NCBI GenBank assembly: GCA_902495265.1
Contig: CABUWR010000033.1
Span: 1 to 9,640 of the forward strand
Direction of reading: 5' to 3'
Source of the DNA: an uncultured Collinsella sp.
GTDB taxonomy: Bacteria; Actinomycetota; Coriobacteriia; Coriobacteriales; Coriobacteriaceae
Length of the DNA: 9,640 nt
Below, one piece after another: positions 6,742 through 9,640 of the stretch. The position numbers and the translations under genes are program-made. The notes under the pieces are model-generated. The model had not been told where the DNA came from. It ran no database searches and worked only from the letters and a program-made list of their open reading frames with translations. How positions within the stretch are numbered: the first letter of the stretch is position 1; the number at the start of each line of letters is the position of its first letter.

Positions 6742-6803
6742 TGTTGATTGGGGACAGACTTAAATGAGCGTTTTCACGCATTTAAGTCTGTCCCCAATCA
6801 ACA
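6742..6803. repeat. 62-nt long palindrome with GGGGACAGACTT core
   Basis: Two perfectly complementary 25-nt arms (6742-6766 and 6779-6803) flank a 12-nt loop (AGCGTTTTCACG). Each arm contains TTGGGGACAGACTTAAATG or its complement. From memory, similar GGGGACAGACTT palindromes recur as dispersed repeats in Coriobacteriia and other genomes, often near REP-associated Y1 transposases. No transposase lies in this window. It sits between the ftsH terminator and the aminotransferase promoter and lacks a T-run. It is more likely a dispersed REP/MITE-like element than a terminator, although its RNA would fold strongly. Confidence 0.8.
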
Positions 6804-6832
6804 TTGCTGCGGCGCTTTGCCCGACTAAAGCG

Positions 6833-6838
6833 TACAAT
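6833..6838 (+). promoter_or_regulatory. Candidate -10 box for the aminotransferase gene (TACAAT)
   Basis: GCGTACAATAGCG contains TACAAT 24 nt before the aminotransferase ATG. The 16-18 nt upstream shows no good -35 (the nearest, TTGCCC at 6817, is too close). The box is 30 nt downstream of the palindrome, so insertion of that element may have replaced the original upstream promoter region. Confidence 0.35.
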
Positions 6839-6862
6839 AGCGCCTATGCGAAAGGGGAACAG

Positions 6863-8053
6863 ATGATCAACGAAACTATGTATGCTCGCGGTGCGGAAAG
6901 CTCCATCATCCGCGAGATTTTTAGCTATGGCCTTGAGCGCAAGGCGCAAATCGGCGCGGAAAACGTGTTCGATTTCTCGCTGGGCAACCCGAGCGTTCCG
7001 GCACCCGCTGCCGTCGCGGAGTCCATCAAAAAGGCGCTTGAACTGCCCAGTGACCAGCTGCACGGCTACACTCCCGCACCGGGCCTACCGCAGTGCCGTA
7101 CCGCCGTTGCTGAGTCGCTCAACCGTCGCTTCGGTACGAGCTATGAGGGCAAGGATGTCTTTATGACGGTGGGCGCCGCGGCTTCGCTCACCTGTACGCT
7201 CAATGCCGTTACGAATCCGGGCGACGAGGTTATTGTTATCGCCCCGTACTTCCCGGAGTATCGCGTGTGGATTGAGAAGGCCGGTTGTACGTGTGTCGAG
7301 GCGCTCGCCGATGAAGATACGTTCCAGTTGAGCGTGGACAACGTGCTCAAGGCGATTACTGATAAGACGACTGCCGTCATCATCGACTCGCCCAACAATC
7401 CGACCGGTGCCGTATATACGCGCGACACGCTGACGCGACTGGCCAATGTTCTGCGCGAGGCCAACGCTCAGCGCGATCCTGAGAACCCGATCACGCTTAT
7501 CTCTGACGAGCCGTATCGCGAGATTGTCTATGGCGCCGAGGTGCCTTGGGTGCCTTCGATCTACGAGCACACCATCGTGTGCTACTCGTATTCCAAGTCG
7601 CTTTCGCTGCCGGGCGAGCGCGTGGGGTGGATCCTGGTTCCCAATACGAATCCTCAGGCAGCTCGTCTAATGCCCGCCGTTGCCGGTGCCGCCCGTACGC
7701 TGGGCTTCGTGTGCGCGCCGGCGCTCTTCCAGCGCGTAATTATCGACTGCATCGATGAGCCGAGTGACGTTGAGGCCTATGCGCGCAACCGCACCGCGCT
7801 TACCGACGCACTAGCGGAGTACGGCTACACCTATGTTGAGCCGGATGGCGCGTTCTATCTATGGGTGAAAGCGCTGGAGCCCGATGCGAATGCGTTCTGC
7901 GAGCGCGCGAAGAAGTACGAACTGCTCGCAGTGCCCTCGGACAGCTTTGGCATGCCGGGCTGGTTCCGCTTGGGCTACTGCGTGAGCTACGAGACTATCG
8001 TCAACTCACTGCCCGCCTGGAAGCAGCTGGCCGACGAGTATCGTCAAAAGTAA
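6863..8053 (+). CDS. PLP-dependent class I/II aminotransferase
   Basis: A 396-residue fold-type I aminotransferase of the AspC/COG0436 type, transferring amino groups with pyridoxal phosphate; the substrate cannot be set from sequence. DFSLGNPSVP (about 37-46) and the GYTPAPGLP stretch are the usual N-terminal substrate-side segments. DSPNNPTGAVY holds the PLP-contacting N179 in NNPTG (178-182). The Schiff-base lysine is K245 in SYSKSLSLPGERVGW, and R369 in WFRLGYCVS should bind the substrate alpha-carboxylate. The start is placed at the ATG at 6863, with AAAGGGG 5 nt upstream. An in-frame upstream ATG (6764) lies inside the palindrome and has no ribosome site. The gene follows the ftsH terminator and so is a new transcription unit, probably separate from the PHP gene 159 bp downstream. 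Confidence 0.94.
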   Translation: MINETMYARGAESSIIREIFSYGLERKAQIGAENVFDFSLGNPSVPAPAAVAESIKKALELPSDQLHGYTPAPGLPQCRTAVAESLNRRFGTSYEGKDVFMTVGAAASLTCTLNAVTNPGDEVIVIAPYFPEYRVWIEKAGCTCVEALADEDTFQLSVDNVLKAITDKTTAVIIDSPNNPTGAVYTRDTLTRLANVLREANAQRDPENPITLISDEPYREIVYGAEVPWVPSIYEHTIVCYSYSKSLSLPGERVGWILVPNTNPQAARLMPAVAGAARTLGFVCAPALFQRVIIDCIDEPSDVEAYARNRTALTDALAEYGYTYVEPDGAFYLWVKALEPDANAFCERAKKYELLAVPSDSFGMPGWFRLGYCVSYETIVNSLPAWKQLADEYRQK

Positions 8054-8081
8054 AGCGCTCTGCTTACAATGTTTTACGTGA

Positions 8082-8112
8082 AACGGGGTTTGGTTTTAAG
8101 CCGGACCCCGTT
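8082..8112 (+). other. Stable hairpin between the aminotransferase and PHP genes
   Basis: AACGGGGTTTGG (8082-8093) pairs with CCGGACCCCGTT (8101-8112), giving 12 pairs with two T-G wobbles and a 7-nt loop TTTTAAG. It starts 28 nt after the aminotransferase stop. The sequence after it (GTCATGG) is not a T-run, so it is at best a weak or factor-assisted terminator. TACAAT at 8065-8070 just upstream could be a -10 box, in which case the hairpin would lie in the leader of the PHP gene. Confidence 0.45.
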
Positions 8113-8145
8113 GTCATGGACGTTGTGTCGTTGGGATGGAGCGGT

Positions 8146-8175
8146 TTTACGACCATCGAATGCTATGCGTACAAT
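8146..8175 (+). promoter_or_regulatory. Candidate promoter for the PHP-domain gene
   Basis: TTTACG (8146-8151, four of six -35 matches) and TACAAT (8170-8175, five of six -10 matches) are separated by 18 nt. The start point would be about 30 nt before the ATG at 8213. The GCGTACAAT context is the same as before the aminotransferase gene. Confidence 0.45.
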
Positions 8176-8212
8176 GAATATACGCGACGGCCATACTGGA
8201 CAAGGAGACCTG

Positions 8213-9034
8213 ATGCCCTACCTGCTTTCTTGTGATATCCATACTCATACGATGTTCTCTGCGCATGCATATTCAACCATCGAGGAGAACATATATTGGG
8301 CGGCAGAGCGCGGCCTTCAGGTGCTCGGCTCCGCCGATCATTTAAGCTCGATGGTTACGCCTTGCCCCAATGACCTGCGCAGTTTCCAGTTCTTTATCAA
8401 CCAGGATATCTGGCCGCGCATTTGGAGCGGCGTGCTGGTGCTTCGCGGCGCCGAGGCCGATATCGTTTCGCTGGACGGAAGCTTGTTTGGCGAGGACATT
8501 CCCGTTTCGCTCGATATTGCCGGCGATTCGTACAGCCGTCAGCATTCGCTGTTCGATTTGGTGACGCGCAATTTGGATTATTTGGTGGCAAGCGTGCATA
8601 ATCCGCAGTTTGCCGAGGGCGCGACGCTGGCTCAAACGACCCAGATGTATATCAATGCCCTTGAACACCCCAAGGTGTTCATGCTTGGGCATACGGGTCG
8701 TTCAGGTGTGCCGTTCGATATCGACGAGGTGCTGCTGGCGGCCAAGGCCAAGCACAAGATCATCGAAATCAACAACCATAGTCTTGAGCACGGAGCCGAC
8801 ACTGAGCATTGGGCCGTATGCCGCAAGATCGCCGAGCGCTGCGCCGAGCTGGGTGTGGGCATTGGCGTTTCGACCGATGCGCACATTGGCATGGCAATTG
8901 GCAAGCTTGACCATGCCCGCAAGTTGCTCGACGAGATTCACTTCCCGCTGGATTTGATTGTGACGCGTGACCGCGAGACGCTGCTGCGCGAGATGGCGGC
9001 AGCCGGTGTGTGCGACCTGCGCAAGGGGATGTAA
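8213..9034 (+). CDS. PHP-domain hydrolase, YcdX-like
   Basis: A 273-residue PHP-superfamily metal-dependent hydrolase most like the YcdX phosphatase group. Members bind a trinuclear metal centre; the natural substrate here is unknown. Visible motifs run in order: CDIHTHTMFSAHAYSTIEEN (H10, H12, H18, E24), SADH (D42-H43), GAEADI, ASVHNP, LGHTGRSGVPFDID, IEINNHSLEHG and STDAHIG. These match the YcdX pattern HTHT..HAYSTIEEN through to SDSH. The start is the ATG at 8213, with AAGGAG 5 nt upstream. The ORF is open further upstream to 8069, but that stretch contains the hairpin and promoter and does not look like protein. The gene has its own candidate promoter and is closed by a bidirectional terminator. 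A histidinol-phosphatase-like role cannot be excluded, but no his genes are nearby. Confidence 0.92.
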   Translation: MPYLLSCDIHTHTMFSAHAYSTIEENIYWAAERGLQVLGSADHLSSMVTPCPNDLRSFQFFINQDIWPRIWSGVLVLRGAEADIVSLDGSLFGEDIPVSLDIAGDSYSRQHSLFDLVTRNLDYLVASVHNPQFAEGATLAQTTQMYINALEHPKVFMLGHTGRSGVPFDIDEVLLAAKAKHKIIEINNHSLEHGADTEHWAVCRKIAERCAELGVGIGVSTDAHIGMAIGKLDHARKLLDEIHFPLDLIVTRDRETLLREMAAAGVCDLRKGM

Positions 9035-9053
9035 CGAGACTCATATGTCCAAC

Positions 9054-9090
9054 GAAAGGGGGCGGTCCTGACGGGCCGCCCCCCTTTCTT
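9054..9090. terminator. Bidirectional terminator between the PHP gene and the RlmD gene
   Basis: GAAAGGGGGCGGTCC (9054-9068) pairs with GGGCCGCCCCCCTTTC (9073-9088), with one bulged C and one T-G wobble and a TGAC loop. Forward it is followed by TT then GTCCT; in reverse the stem ends in CTTTCGTTGG. It lies between convergent genes ending at 9034 and 9115, so it probably ends both. Confidence 0.87.
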
Positions 9091-9114
9091 GTCCTAAAAA
9101 TCTGCCGGGGTTGG

Positions 9115-9640
9115 TTAGTGGCGCTCGAGGACCGCGACGGTCTCGGTGTGGTCGGTATGAGGGAACATGTCGACGGGCGTGATCTTGAGCAGGCGATAGC
9201 CACCGTCGAGGAGCTGGTGTAGGTCACGCTTTTGGGTGACGGGATTGCAGCTGATATAGGTGATGCGGCGCGGCTTAAGTGCGCAGGCGGCCTCGAGGAA
9301 CTCGGGGGTGGAACCGGCGCGCGGCGGGTCGATGGAAAGGACGTCGACGCGCTCGTTGTTGTCGGCGGCATCGAGAATATAGTTGGTCGCATCGTCGGCC
9401 ATAAACCAAGCGCTGCGGGTGAGGCCGTTGAGCTCGGCGTTGCGACGTGCGTCGGCAATGCCTGCCGGGTTGCGCTCCACGCCAAGCAGCATAATGCCGA
9501 TGCCCTTGTCCTGGGCGGCTTTGGCTGCGCACAGGCCGATAGTTCCGCTACCGCAATAGGCATCCATGAGTACGTCACCCTGCTGCAGATCCATACCGTC
9601 AATGGCGAGCTGATAGAGCAGTTCGGTTTGCTGCGGGTTG
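9115..9640 (-). CDS. rlmD: 23S rRNA (uracil-C5)-methyltransferase, RlmD/RumA/RlmCD type (5' end outside window)
   Basis: This is the C-terminal ~174 residues of a SAM-dependent RNA m5U methyltransferase of the TrmA/RumA superfamily, acting on 23S rRNA or, in some members, tRNA. Reading in from the right edge, NPQQTELLYQLA is the family's conserved pre-motif. MDAYCGSGTIGL is the SAM-binding loop and GVERNPAGIADARRNAELNG follows the usual order. DPPRAG and YISCNPVTQKRDL (catalytic cysteine in SCNP) complete the active site. The C-terminal DMFPHTDHTETVAVLER is also typical. The N-terminal half, with any TRAM domain and the iron-sulfur cysteines that would separate RlmD from other members, is beyond the window. 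The symbol is therefore a family-level guess; Gram-positive homologues are often RlmCD-like. Confidence 0.9.
   Translation of the reverse strand, partial: NPQQTELLYQLAIDGMDLQQGDVLMDAYCGSGTIGLCAAKAAQDKGIGIMLLGVERNPAGIADARRNAELNGLTRSAWFMADDATNYILDAADNNERVDVLSIDPPRAGSTPEFLEAACALKPRRITYISCNPVTQKRDLHQLLDGGYRLLKITPVDMFPHTDHTETVAVLERH

Noticed and set aside
6764..6862. N-terminal extension of the aminotransferase from an ATG in the palindrome
   Set aside because: No ribosome site; the extension translates the repeat arm and promoter; the ATG at 6863 has AAAGGGG at the right spacing.
8769..9602. Minus-strand open frame overlapping the PHP and RlmD genes
   Set aside because: It runs through a terminator and reads RlmD in the wrong frame, with Pro/Ser/Arg-rich nonsense sequence.

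Overview
The window looks like chromosomal housekeeping DNA from a high-G+C Gram-positive bacterium. The best guess is a Coriobacteriia member such as Collinsella. That guess rests on overall codon and base composition, the tilS-hpt-ftsH order seen in many Gram-positives, actinobacterial-looking protein variants, and a GGGGACAGACTT-type palindrome that I recall from such genomes. It is an inference; no search was possible.

Layout. Positions 1 to about 47 are the 3' end of a 5S rRNA gene, followed by a strong intrinsic terminator (83-112), so the window opens at the tail of an rRNA operon. Next comes a lower-G+C stretch with a minus-strand gene for an unrecognised protein with a C-terminal membrane anchor (180-647, or to 671), which has a possible 10-codon leader ORF. 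An AT-rich divergent intergenic region follows, then an Hsp20 small heat-shock protein gene (925-1356). A bidirectional terminator separates hsp20 from the convergent minus-strand gene for a YycJ/WalJ-type metallo-beta-lactamase-fold protein (1439-2248). That gene is divergent, across only 48 bp, from tilS (2297-3838). After a 147-bp gap with a good promoter candidate come hpt (3986-4534) and ftsH (4536-6674), 1 nt apart, closed by a terminator with a GAAA loop. A 62-nt palindrome (6742-6803) follows, then a PLP-dependent aminotransferase (6863-8053), a PHP-domain YcdX-like hydrolase (8213-9034), another bidirectional terminator, and the 3' part of a minus-strand RlmD/RumA-type 23S rRNA uracil methyltransferase that runs off the right edge.

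Function. tilS (tRNA-Ile2 lysidine synthesis), hpt (purine salvage) and ftsH (membrane AAA+ protease) form the conserved core cluster. Hsp20 and FtsH are both protein quality-control factors, but they are not in one transcription unit. The 5S and RlmD genes belong to ribosome production. I found no CRISPR array, phage, transposase gene or defence cassette, and no convincing undescribed system. The more interesting signals are small: the tail-anchored orphan with its leader ORF, the inverted repeat in the hsp20 promoter region, leader hairpins before hpt and the PHP gene, and the long palindrome.
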